Positions 8,631 to 16,094 of a DNA stretch of 64,000 nucleotides are shown here, in pieces. The position numbers were made by a program, and so were the translations under genes. This stretch comes from DAIDKA01 sp035487155 (lineage in GTDB: Bacteria > Pseudomonadota > Gammaproteobacteria > Steroidobacterales > Steroidobacteraceae). Each line of letters starts with the position of its first letter. The stretch's first letter is position 1. The notes under the pieces are model-generated. The model worked only from the letters and a program-made list of their open reading frames with translations, ran no database searches and was not told the origin of the DNA. The stretch covers positions 1-64,000 of the forward strand of contig DATHMK010000034.1 in NCBI GenBank assembly GCA_035487155.1, written 5' to 3'.

Positions 8631-10499
8631 ATGCTGGAATCACTTCTGATCGCCAATCGCGGGGAAATCGCCCGCCGGATCATCCGCAGCGCGCGCCGTC
8701 TGGGCATTCGCAGCATTGCGGTGCACTCCACGGCCGATGCCGGCATGCCATTCGTCCGCGAAGCCGACCAGGCCCTGTGTATTGGCGGCGCCGCGCCGGC
8801 TGAGAGCTATCTCGCCCAGGACAAATTGCTGGCCTCGGCCCAGCACAGCGGCGCGCAAGGCATTCATCCTGGCTATGGCTTCTTGTCGGAGAATGCGGAT
8901 TTCGCGCAAAGCGTGATCGGTGCCGGACTGATCTGGGTGGGCGCGCCGCCGGCGGCGATTCGCGCCATGGGCCGCAAGGATGCGGCCAAGAAGCTCATGA
9001 TGGAGGCGGGCGTTGCGGTCACGCCGGGCTACCTGGGCGAGGATCAGTCACCGCAGTGTCTGAGCCGTGAGGCACAGCAGATCGGCTACCCGGTGCTGAT
9101 CAAGGCCGTGGCAGGCGGTGGCGGCCGCGGCATTCGCAAGGTGCTGGCGGCTGCTGATTTTCTTGAGGCGCTTGAATCCTGCCGGCGCGAGGCACTTGGG
9201 GCATTTGGCGATGAGCGGGTGCTGCTGGAGAAATACGTCGAGCGCCCGCGCCACATCGAAGTGCAGGTATTCGGCGATAGCTTCGGGCAGGTGGTGCACC
9301 TGTTTGAGCGGGACTGCTCCTTGCAGCGTCGCCATCAGAAGGTGATCGAGGAGGCTCCGGCACCGGGCGTGTCCCCGGCGGTTCGGGAGAGCCTGTGCGC
9401 GGCGGCCGTGAAGGCAGCACGGGCGGTGGCCTACGTCGGCGCCGGAACGGTCGAATTCATTGCCGATGGCAGCGCCGGACTGCGCGCCGATCGCATCTGG
9501 TTCATGGAAATGAATACCCGACTGCAGGTCGAGCATCCGGTGACGGAACTCATCACCGGCCAGGACCTGGTGGAGTGGCAGCTGCGGGTGGCCTGCGGGG
9601 AGAAGCTGCCATTGCGGCAGGAACAGCTGCTGATCAACGGCTGTGCCATGGAGGCGCGGCTGTACGCGGAGCAGCCCGCCAGCGGCTTCCTGCCCAGCAT
9701 CGGCCGCCTGGAGCATCTGCGCTTTCCGGAAGGTATTCGCATCGACAGCGGCGTCGAAGCGGGCGATCGGGTCTCCCCGCATTACGATGCCATGCTCGCC
9801 AAGCTCATCGCACCGGGGGCGACGCGGCGGGCTGCTGCCGCTGCCCTGGCTCGCGCCTGCGCCGCGGTGCAGGTGTGGCCGGTCAGGACCAACGCGGCCT
9901 TCCTGGCGCGCACGCTGGCGGACCCGGACTTTCTCGCCGGTGACATCGATACCGGTTTCATCGAGCGGCACGCCGCCCGCATCGTGCCCGGCGCGCAAGC
10001 CACCGAACCGGTATTGCAGGCGGCCGCGCACGCGCTGCTGGCGGCCGATGGGTCAGGCGGACCGTGGATGGCGCTGAGGGGATTTCGGATGGCCGCGGCC
10101 GCCGAGCGCAGGGTGCGGGTGGAGGTGGCCGGCCGCACGCACCTGGTGGATACCGGCTCCGGCACCGCTCGCGGCACCCTGTGCACGCTGAACGGCGTGC
10201 GGGTGCTGTTCCTGGACGGTGAAGCGTGGCCCATCAATGCCCTCAGAGCCGGACACGATGAGCGCGGCCCGGGCGCAGACGGCACGATCGTATCGCCCAT
10301 GCCGGGGCGGATCGTCGCGCTGGATGTCGCCACTGGCAGCCGCGTGCAGCGCGGACAACGCCTGCTGGTGCTCGAGGCCATGAAGCTGGAGCATAATCTC
10401 ATGGCGCCATTCGACGGAGTCGTCGCCGAGGTGCGCACCGGGCGAGGTCAGCAGGTTGTCGAAGGCGCGCTGCTGCTGCGCATCGATTCCATCACCTGA
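8631..10499 (+). CDS. liuD: Methylcrotonoyl-CoA carboxylase, biotin-carboxylase (alpha) subunit
   Basis: 622 residues. Order: biotin carboxylase N-domain (MLESLLIANRGEIARRII), ATP-grasp with glycine-rich loop AVAGGGGRGIRKV, biotin carboxylase C-domain, a linker, and a C-terminal biotinyl domain with EAMKLEHN; the biotinylated lysine is K585. The motif is AMKL rather than the commoner AMKM, which is tolerated in the family. The ATG at 8631 lies 5 bases after the liuB stop. In well-known liu operons liuC sits between liuB and liuD; here the two carboxylase genes are directly adjacent. Confidence 0.93.
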   Translation: MLESLLIANRGEIARRIIRSARRLGIRSIAVHSTADAGMPFVREADQALCIGGAAPAESYLAQDKLLASAQHSGAQGIHPGYGFLSENADFAQSVIGAGLIWVGAPPAAIRAMGRKDAAKKLMMEAGVAVTPGYLGEDQSPQCLSREAQQIGYPVLIKAVAGGGGRGIRKVLAAADFLEALESCRREALGAFGDERVLLEKYVERPRHIEVQVFGDSFGQVVHLFERDCSLQRRHQKVIEEAPAPGVSPAVRESLCAAAVKAARAVAYVGAGTVEFIADGSAGLRADRIWFMEMNTRLQVEHPVTELITGQDLVEWQLRVACGEKLPLRQEQLLINGCAMEARLYAEQPASGFLPSIGRLEHLRFPEGIRIDSGVEAGDRVSPHYDAMLAKLIAPGATRRAAAAALARACAAVQVWPVRTNAAFLARTLADPDFLAGDIDTGFIERHAARIVPGAQATEPVLQAAAHALLAADGSGGPWMALRGFRMAAAAERRVRVEVAGRTHLVDTGSGTARGTLCTLNGVRVLFLDGEAWPINALRAGHDERGPGADGTIVSPMPGRIVALDVATGSRVQRGQRLLVLEAMKLEHNLMAPFDGVVAEVRTGRGQQVVEGALLLRIDSIT

Positions 10500-10510
10500 G
10501 GAGCAAAGCC

Positions 10511-10963
10511 GTGGCGGGGCGTTACTTTGAGCAGTGGAAAGTGGGCGATCGGATTCATCACGAAATCCATCGTACGGTCACTGAAGCAGACAACCTCATC
10601 TTCTCGACTCTGACGCACAATCCGCAGCCCCTGCATCTGGACGCACATTACGCGGCGCAGTCCGAATTCGGCCGCATCCTGGTCAACGGCACCTTTACCT
10701 TCTCCCTCATGGTGGGACTTACGGTGTATGACACCACCCTGGGCACCCTGGTGGCGAATCTGGGTTACGACAAGGTGCGCATGCCCAAACCGGTATTCAT
10801 CGGCGATACGATGCGCGCCGAGACCGAAGTGGTTGAACTGCGGGAGTCGCAGTCCCGACCCAGGGCCGGCATTGCCACGTTCGCTCACCGGCTTGTGAAC
10901 CAGAAGGATGAAGTCGTGTGCGAGTGCCTGCGGATGGCGCTGCTGCAGAAGGCGCCCGCATGA
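10511..10963 (+). CDS. MaoC-family (hotdog) enoyl-CoA hydratase
   Basis: 150 residues, one hotdog domain. The hydratase-2-like stretch THNPQPLHLDAHYA (about residues 35-48) replaces the usual TGDxNPLHxD; this NPQPLH version is typical of MaoC proteins that act with CitE-like lyases, such as itaconyl- or mesaconyl-CoA hydratases. GTG start with GAGGAG 8 bases upstream. Four-base overlap (ATGA) with the lyase gene. In this operon it may hydrate 3-methylglutaconyl-CoA, doing the job of LiuC, but that is an inference from position; a role in a separate C5-dicarboxyl-CoA pathway is equally possible. Confidence 0.85.
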   Translation: MAGRYFEQWKVGDRIHHEIHRTVTEADNLIFSTLTHNPQPLHLDAHYAAQSEFGRILVNGTFTFSLMVGLTVYDTTLGTLVANLGYDKVRMPKPVFIGDTMRAETEVVELRESQSRPRAGIATFAHRLVNQKDEVVCECLRMALLQKAPA

Positions 10964-11814
10964 GACTGCGCTCGCTGCTGTTTGTGCCCGGGGACCGGCC
11001 GGAGCGCATGGACAAGGCGCTCGGCACAGGAGCCGACGCCTTGATTCTGGACCTCGAGGATTCGGTGGCCCCGTCGCAAAAAGCACAGGCGCGCGCCACG
11101 GTGGCCCAGTTCCTGCGGCGTACCGATGTGGCAGTGCCGCGCTTCGTCAGGATCAATGCGCTGGGCAGCGGACTGGCAGCGGCGGATCTGGCGGCGGTGA
11201 TGGTGGCGCGGCCCGACGCTCTGGTGCTGCCCAAGAGTATGGGCGCCGAGTCGATCAGGGAGCTGGATCGGCATCTGGCGCCCTTCGGCAAGGAGCTGCC
11301 ACCCATACTGCCGATTGCGACCGAAACGCCCCAGGCGCTGTTCACACTGGGCGAATACGCCGCGGTGGCGCCGCGGCTCGCGGGGCTCACCTGGGGGGTG
11401 GAGGATCTGTCAGCGGCCCTGGGTGCCGGTACCGCGCGCGAGTCCGATCAGAGCTTCACCGAACCCTACCGCCTGGTGCGATCCCTGGCGCTGTTTGCCG
11501 CCGGCGCGGCCAACGTCGCGCCGATTGAGACGGTGTTTCCGGCATTTCAGAACCTGGCGGGACTGAAGCAGTACGCGCAACGCGGCATGCGCGACGGATT
11601 TGCCGGCATGCTGGCGATTCACCCGACACAGATCGCCGTCATCAATGAGGCCTTCACGCCCTCGGCTGAATCCCTGGAGCATGCCCGCGCCGTCGTGGCC
11701 CTGTTCGCGGCCAACCCCGGGGCCGGGGCGCTCGCCTTGGATGGCGCGATGCTCGATGCCCCGCATCTGCAACAAGCTTTGCGACTGCTCAGCAAGGTCC
11801 AGGATCGACAATGA
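10960..11814 (+). CDS. HpcH/HpaI-type (CitE-like) CoA-ester lyase
   Basis: 284 residues of the citrate lyase beta / malyl-CoA lyase family. Visible motifs: LLFVPGDRPERMDKA at the N-terminus, LILDLEDSV (metal site), RINALGS (CoA/substrate arginine), LPKS, ATETPQALF, and TWGVEDLSAALG. Such enzymes split or form beta-hydroxyacyl-CoAs by Claisen chemistry, for example citramalyl-CoA to pyruvate and acetyl-CoA. By position it might replace HMG-CoA lyase (LiuE), giving acetoacetate and acetyl-CoA, but the family has not to my knowledge been shown to do this. Coupled on both sides by 4-base overlaps. Confidence 0.87.
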   Translation: MRLRSLLFVPGDRPERMDKALGTGADALILDLEDSVAPSQKAQARATVAQFLRRTDVAVPRFVRINALGSGLAAADLAAVMVARPDALVLPKSMGAESIRELDRHLAPFGKELPPILPIATETPQALFTLGEYAAVAPRLAGLTWGVEDLSAALGAGTARESDQSFTEPYRLVRSLALFAAGAANVAPIETVFPAFQNLAGLKQYAQRGMRDGFAGMLAIHPTQIAVINEAFTPSAESLEHARAVVALFAANPGAGALALDGAMLDAPHLQQALRLLSKVQDRQ

Positions 11815-13001
11815 GCAGCGTAGCGCCCGATGATGTGCTGATCATCGCCACTCGCCGCACGCCGATCGGCGCCTTTCAGGGCGCGCTCGCGCCGGCGGCG
11901 GCGCCGGCCCTGGGCGCCGCTGCGATTGGCGCGGCGCTCAAGGATGCGGGGCTCACAGCAGATGCGCTCGACGAGGTGCTGTTCGGATGCGTGCTGAGCG
12001 CAGGCCTGGGGCAGGCCCCGGCCCGTCAGGCGGCGCTCGCGGCCGGGATTCCGACCCGGGTTCCGTGCACGACGGTGAGCAAGGTCTGTGGCTCGGGAAT
12101 GAAAGCGGTGATGCTGGGCAGCGATGCCATCCGGGCCGGTGCTGCCGCCGTCGTCATGACCGGCGGCATGGAATCGATGTCGAACGCTCCCTATCTGCTC
12201 GGCAAGGCGCGTTCCGGCTACCGGATGGGCCATGGTGAACTGCTGGATCACATGTTCCTGGATGGCCTGCAGAATGCCTACGACGGCAAGCTCATGGGGG
12301 TGTTTGCCGAAGCCACGGTGCGCCGCTACGGATTCACCCGCGCAGAGCAGGATGCCTATGTGGCCCAGACCATCGCGCGCGCCGTGTCGGCCACCTCATC
12401 CGGGGCCTTCGGGGCTGAACTGGCTCCGGTCACGGTGCGGTCGCGCAAGGGGGAGTGGCTGATCAGCGAGGATGAGATTCCACCAACCTGTGATCCGGCA
12501 AAGATCGCGAACCTCAAACCCGCCTTCGACAAGGACGGCACGGTCACCGCCGCCAGTTCATCCTCCATCGCCGACGGTGCTGCGGCCGTGCTGCTGGCGG
12601 CTGGCGCCAGCGTGAAACGGCTCAGGCTTGCGCCCCTGGCCCGAATCGTCGCCAGCGCGAGCTTTGCGCAGGAGCCCGAATGGTTTACGACGGCGCCGGT
12701 CGGGGCCATCCGCAGGGTGCTTGAGCGGGCCGGGTGGGGACTCAATGAGGTGGACCTGTTCGAAATCAATGAAGCCTTCGCGGTGGTCACGATGGCGGCG
12801 ATCCGCGATCTGGCCCTTGATCCGCAGCGCGTGAATGTCAACGGCGGAGCCTGTGCACTGGGGCACCCGATCGGTGCCAGCGGCGCCCGCATCATCACCA
12901 CGCTGATTCACGCGCTGCGCGCCCGCGCCCTGCGGCGTGGCGTCGCGGCGCTGTGCATCGGCGGCGGTGAGGCAACGGCCATCGCCGTGGAACTAGTGTA
13001 G
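11811..13001 (+). CDS. Acetyl-CoA C-acetyltransferase (thiolase)
   Basis: 396 residues. Nucleophilic Cys93 lies in SKVCGSGMKAV; the His of NGGACALGHPIGASGARI and the C-terminal Cys in LCIGGGEATAIAVE complete the active site. The usual GNASG loop reads TVTAASSSSIADGAAAV, which is slightly divergent. Length fits degradative or biosynthetic type thiolases. In the operon it would cleave acetoacetyl-CoA or a related 3-ketoacyl-CoA to acetyl-CoA, the end step of leucine breakdown. ATG overlaps the lyase stop by 4 bases. Its 3' end overlaps the convergent 74-codon gene by 9 bases. Confidence 0.92.
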   Translation: MSSVAPDDVLIIATRRTPIGAFQGALAPAAAPALGAAAIGAALKDAGLTADALDEVLFGCVLSAGLGQAPARQAALAAGIPTRVPCTTVSKVCGSGMKAVMLGSDAIRAGAAAVVMTGGMESMSNAPYLLGKARSGYRMGHGELLDHMFLDGLQNAYDGKLMGVFAEATVRRYGFTRAEQDAYVAQTIARAVSATSSGAFGAELAPVTVRSRKGEWLISEDEIPPTCDPAKIANLKPAFDKDGTVTAASSSSIADGAAAVLLAAGASVKRLRLAPLARIVASASFAQEPEWFTTAPVGAIRRVLERAGWGLNEVDLFEINEAFAVVTMAAIRDLALDPQRVNVNGGACALGHPIGASGARIITTLIHALRARALRRGVAALCIGGGEATAIAVELV

Positions 13002-13217
13002 CGAGCGCACGGCGCGGGTATTGGTCCAGATCAGCTGGGCAAGGCCTACCAGCACCAGGAGCGCACCGTAGACGGTCCAGTGCCTGTCTCCGACCATGAA
13101 GCCGACGCGGAATGCCAGATTCAGTCCCTGCAGGATCCACACCGAGCCCATGCCGATCAACGCCAGGCCGAGCAGGCTGCTCACCACGCGCATCACCATA
13201 TCAAAAGCACGACGCAT
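12993..13217 (-). CDS. Small two-helix membrane protein, unknown function
   Basis: 74 residues with two hydrophobic helices (about 9-30 and 48-64) separated by a short polar loop containing GDRHWTVYGALL. I chose the ATG at 13215-13217, which has a GGGAG-type ribosome site upstream, over an upstream start. It resembles small conserved membrane proteins found in proteobacteria, with no assigned function. It overlaps the thiolase stop tail to tail. Confidence 0.65.
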   Translation of the reverse strand: MRRAFDMVMRVVSSLLGLALIGMGSVWILQGLNLAFRVGFMVGDRHWTVYGALLVLVGLAQLIWTNTRAVRSLH

Positions 13218-13268
13218 GTCTGTCTCCCTCCCGTGCACGGCACGGGACGGTAGCACAGTTGTGCGCAG

Positions 13269-13379
13269 CTAACTGTGGCGCTCGTCCTCGTCATCCCAGG
13301 AGGCTGCGGCGATGGTGCCGAAGCCCAGGGCGGCCAACACCAAAGGTGTCAAGAACACTGCGCCTGCCACGTAGAGCAT
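13269..13379 (-). CDS. Candidate 36-residue membrane microprotein
   Basis: An ATG at 13377-13379 opens a 36-codon frame ending in TAG. The product is MLYVAGAVFLTPL followed by a hydrophobic Ala/Gly/Leu segment and an acidic tail (SWDDEDERHS), a classic single-helix microprotein. It begins 15 bases after the stop of the 79-residue gene on the same strand, with GAGGG in the gap as ribosome site. The hydrophobic core plus charged tail argues that it is real, but it is short and I cannot name a family. Confidence 0.5.
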   Translation of the reverse strand: MLYVAGAVFLTPLVLAALGFGTIAAASWDDEDERHS

Positions 13380-13394
13380 TTTCTCAGCCCTCAA

Positions 13395-13634
13395 TCAGCG
13401 CTTGGGAGTGTCAGCCCGGTGTGAGCGACCGATCTGCTCGGCCTTCTCCAGTTCCTCGGCTTCCTGCTTGGACTTCGGTGCGGCACGGCGTGCGAGGTCC
13501 GGCACGTCCGCGTGCTTGAGGAATTCGCGCTCATCCTTGTCGAATTTGCGCGTCGCTTCGTAGTCGCCTTCCCCCTGGACCTTTTCAGGCGTCGCGGGCT
13601 TGCTGCGGGGGGTCGGCTTGTCGTGGCCACTCAT
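13395..13634 (-). CDS. Small hydrophilic protein, unknown function
   Basis: 79 residues, highly charged, with no membrane segment. The pattern KVQGEGDYEATRKFDKDEREF followed by an Ala/Lys/Glu-rich helical stretch ending near GRSHR matches a family of small hypothetical proteins often seen near stress genes. ATG at 13632-13634 with GGAG upstream; the frame continues further but without a ribosome site. It is followed on the same strand by the 36-codon microprotein frame. Confidence 0.65.
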   Translation of the reverse strand: MSGHDKPTPRSKPATPEKVQGEGDYEATRKFDKDEREFLKHADVPDLARRAAPKSKQEAEELEKAEQIGRSHRADTPKR

Positions 13635-13819
13635 GGAAAACTCTCCTGCGAATGTGACGCCAGGCGGCACAGTAGTGCATCAATTCCAGGATGTGCATGC
13701 GCATGCTTCGCCGCGGCGCGTGGGACTAAGACTACCGGTGATCAGGTATTGCCAAGTCTGTGCGGCCACCGGGGCCGCGGGTAGCGTCACGGCGGTGATA
13801 ACCACCTGAGGATTGAATC

Positions 13820-13900
13820 ATGGGACGCGGAATTCTGCTGTGGCTACTGGGTGTCCCCATCCCGATCATTCTGCTGCTGGCCATGTGCTCCCACATCTGA
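13820..13900 (+). CDS. 26-residue membrane microprotein (MGRGILLWLLG type)
   Basis: A 26-codon frame: MGRGILLWLLGVPIP then a hydrophobic leucine/isoleucine stretch and a short polar end (CSHI). Near-identical microproteins beginning MGRGILLWLLG with a PIP turn are, as I recall, common and unannotated in many proteobacteria. It starts 16 bases upstream of, and on the same strand as, the next membrane protein gene, with AGGATTGA as a likely ribosome site. Function unknown. Confidence 0.65.
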   Translation: MGRGILLWLLGVPIPIILLLAMCSHI

Positions 13901-13915
13901 GCGAGGGATAAAGCA

Positions 13916-14779
13916 ATGGAACCGATATCAGACATCCGTGCTCCCGGCGCCGTGGTGATGGCGGAGTCAAAATCGGCTGCGTCCTGGTCCGCCATCATCG
14001 CCGGTGCGTTCGTCGCCACCGCGGTGTCGGTGGTCCTGTTTGCGCTGGGCTCAGGGCTCGGCTTCGCCATGATCTCGCCCTGGAATGATCAGGGCATTGC
14101 CATCACCACCTTTGCCGCGACGACGGCGATCTGGCTGATTGTGATTCAATGGCTGTCCTCCGCCGCGGGCGGTTACATGGCAGGCCGGCTGCGCACGCGC
14201 TGGATCGGCACCCACCCGCATGAGGTTTTCTTCAGGGACACCGCACACGGCTTCGTCACCTGGGCCGTGTCCACCGTGCTGGTGGCGGCGGTACTGTGCT
14301 TCTCACTGACGTCGGTCATCGGCGCCGGAATGCACGCCGCCACGGCGGCCACCATGGGCTCGGCGCAGCGCCTGGCCGGGGCGGCACTGCCTTCCTATGC
14401 CTATGGGCTGGATCGTCTGTTGCGCACCGATGCGGGAAGCGCTGCCGCGCACGGCGGCCCGGACCCGCGAACCGAGGTGACGGACGTTATCGTGCAGGCC
14501 GCTGCGAGCAACAGCGCAGTTTCGGAAGCGGACCGCGGTTACCTGGCCAATCTGGTGGCGGTGAACACCGGGGTCTCGGCTGATGATGCGCAACGACGGG
14601 TGAATGATTTCATCGCCGCGGCGGATCAGGCCAGGGGCCAGGTCAAGGCCAGTGTGGATTCGGGCCGCAAGATGGCGGCGAAGACCGCGATCTACGGAGC
14701 GCTGGCGCTGGCGGTCGGAGCCTTCATTGCCTCATTGAGCGCGGCCATGGGCGGCAAACTGCGGGATGAACACCCCTAG
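13916..14779 (+). CDS. Conserved membrane protein, unknown function
   Basis: 287 residues with about four membrane helices: near 22-48, 61-84, 116-142 and a C-terminal one near 255-275. Between the third and fourth is a soluble stretch of about 100 residues. Phrases such as SWSAIIAGAFVATAVSVVLFALGSGLGF are typical of a conserved proteobacterial integral membrane family without a known role. GAGGGAT precedes the ATG at 13916. It belongs with the surrounding group of small envelope and stress-like genes. Confidence 0.75.
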   Translation: MEPISDIRAPGAVVMAESKSAASWSAIIAGAFVATAVSVVLFALGSGLGFAMISPWNDQGIAITTFAATTAIWLIVIQWLSSAAGGYMAGRLRTRWIGTHPHEVFFRDTAHGFVTWAVSTVLVAAVLCFSLTSVIGAGMHAATAATMGSAQRLAGAALPSYAYGLDRLLRTDAGSAAAHGGPDPRTEVTDVIVQAAASNSAVSEADRGYLANLVAVNTGVSADDAQRRVNDFIAAADQARGQVKASVDSGRKMAAKTAIYGALALAVGAFIASLSAAMGGKLRDEHP

Positions 14780-14906
14780 CGGGCTGGGCCGGCGCGGTAG
14801 GAGACATCCTACCGAACCTCGAAGCCGCAGGCTGGCCAGGCGCCGGCTCGATCGCGCCTAGCATACGCCCAGGATGATTGGATCATTGGCGCGAAGGAGA
14901 GCAGAA

Positions 14907-15158
14907 GTGAACAAGGTATTGGTGACATTGGCGACCTGTCTGGTTTGCAGTGTGGCCGTTGCGCAGGTTGGGACGACCGTCACCGAGGGCGCCAAGGCGA
15001 CCTCGCAGAAGGCCCAGCAGTATGGCGATCAGGCCAAGGCGTCGGTGGAATCGCAGCCTGACAAGTCGATCGACAAGACCAAAGCCCAGGTGCACAAGGC
15101 CAAGGCGCACCATCATGCGAAGAAGGCCAAGGAAGCCGCGCAGGACATAACCAAGTAG
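14907..15158 (+). CDS. Small exported Lys/Ala-rich protein
   Basis: 83 residues. A signal peptide (about 1-20, ending VAVAQ) precedes a low-complexity Lys/Ala/Gln-rich mature part (SQKAQQYGDQAKASVE, HKAKAHHHAKKAKEAAQ). The GTG start at 14907 has GGAG 8 bases upstream and gives a clean signal peptide; the upstream alternative adds a charged extension. The helical, basic composition suggests a periplasmic stress or envelope protein; nothing more specific can be said. Confidence 0.65.
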   Translation: MNKVLVTLATCLVCSVAVAQVGTTVTEGAKATSQKAQQYGDQAKASVESQPDKSIDKTKAQVHKAKAHHHAKKAKEAAQDITK

Positions 15159-15172
15159 CCGCTCTTACCGGC

Positions 15173-15213
15173 GGGACCTCGTGCGGCCTATAATCGGCCG
15201 TCAACGAGGTCCC
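15173..15213 (+). promoter_or_regulatory. Strong hairpin directly before the FecR-like gene
   Basis: GGGACCTCGT at 15173-15182 pairs perfectly with ACGAGGTCCC at 15204-15213, with a nested CGGCC (15184-15188) / GGCCG (15196-15200) stem. The loop holds TATAATC. The right arm contains the GAGG (15206-15209) that would be the ribosome site for the GTG at 15216. It could terminate transcription from the preceding gene, although no T-run follows, or it could mask the ribosome site of the FecR-like gene. Confidence 0.5.
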
Positions 15214-15215
15214 TT

Positions 15216-16094
15216 GTGAGCAGCGACTCCGATCGGTTACACACGGAAGTTTCGATCTGGCTCGCGCGCCTGGAGCGCGGTCTGCAGCAGCAGGACGGCG
15301 CGCGGCTGCGGGAGTGGCTGCAGGTTGCCGCGCAGCGTGAGGCCATCGTTGAGGCGGCGAAGCTTTATCACGGCCCGGACATCATCGCCATACTGGCCGA
15401 AATGGTGCCGGTGGGTTTCGGCCATCCGTCCCCCAAGCCTCGCAGGCGCTTCAGGCCATTCCATGTGGCCACTGCGGTGGGCGCCGGCCTGCTGGTGGCC
15501 GCGGTACCGATTCTGATCGCTTTGGGCACCCTGCCAGCGGTGCTCGGCCCGCTGCCGCGCCATGTGCCTGAGCGCCCCCTGGATCCGCCCCTGCCCTGGG
15601 GCGAGGAGGCGTATGCCACGAAGGCGGGGGAAACTCGCAGCGTCAATCTGCTGGATGGCAGCAAGCTGGCGCTGAATAGTCATACCCGGGTCGGAGTGTT
15701 GTTCGGCGGGGGCGCAAGGCTTGCCACCGTGCAATACGGCGAAGCCGTGTTCGAGATCGACGGCAAGCGCGAACGACCCTTTCAGATCGATGCCGACGGC
15801 CGGCACTTTCTGGCGCCGCAGGCGAAGTTTGATGTGCGAATCATCAATCCCCGGACGGTTGAACTGACCGTGCTGCAGGGCCGCGTTACGGTCCAGGGGT
15901 TGCCCTGGAGCTGGCCGACGACGCCCGATGAGGCGCGGATGTTCGACCCGCAGGTGTTCGCCGACACCACGGTGGAGCCGTTGCAGGCAGTGTGGCTGCA
16001 GGACAAATACATGGCCCGCTTTCCGGTCACGGCCGCTAACGCTCAGGCGCGCCTGAGCTGGCAACCCGAAGAGGTTCTCTACATCACTCCGTGA
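15216..16094 (+). CDS. FecR-domain protein, orphan anti-sigma-like
   Basis: 292 residues. The cytoplasmic N-terminus (SIWLARLERGLQQQDGARLREWLQ) matches the DUF4880 helix pair of FecR-type regulators. A membrane helix at about 84-108 follows, then a periplasmic FecR domain (AGETRSVNLLDGSKLALNSHTRVGV). FecR proteins normally control an ECF sigma factor and a TonB receptor. Neither is seen within 10 kb, so this is an orphan. GTG start. Its 3' end overlaps the convergent AAA ATPase gene by 11 bases. Confidence 0.85.
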   Translation: MSSDSDRLHTEVSIWLARLERGLQQQDGARLREWLQVAAQREAIVEAAKLYHGPDIIAILAEMVPVGFGHPSPKPRRRFRPFHVATAVGAGLLVAAVPILIALGTLPAVLGPLPRHVPERPLDPPLPWGEEAYATKAGETRSVNLLDGSKLALNSHTRVGVLFGGGARLATVQYGEAVFEIDGKRERPFQIDADGRHFLAPQAKFDVRIINPRTVELTVLQGRVTVQGLPWSWPTTPDEARMFDPQVFADTTVEPLQAVWLQDKYMARFPVTAANAQARLSWQPEEVLYITP

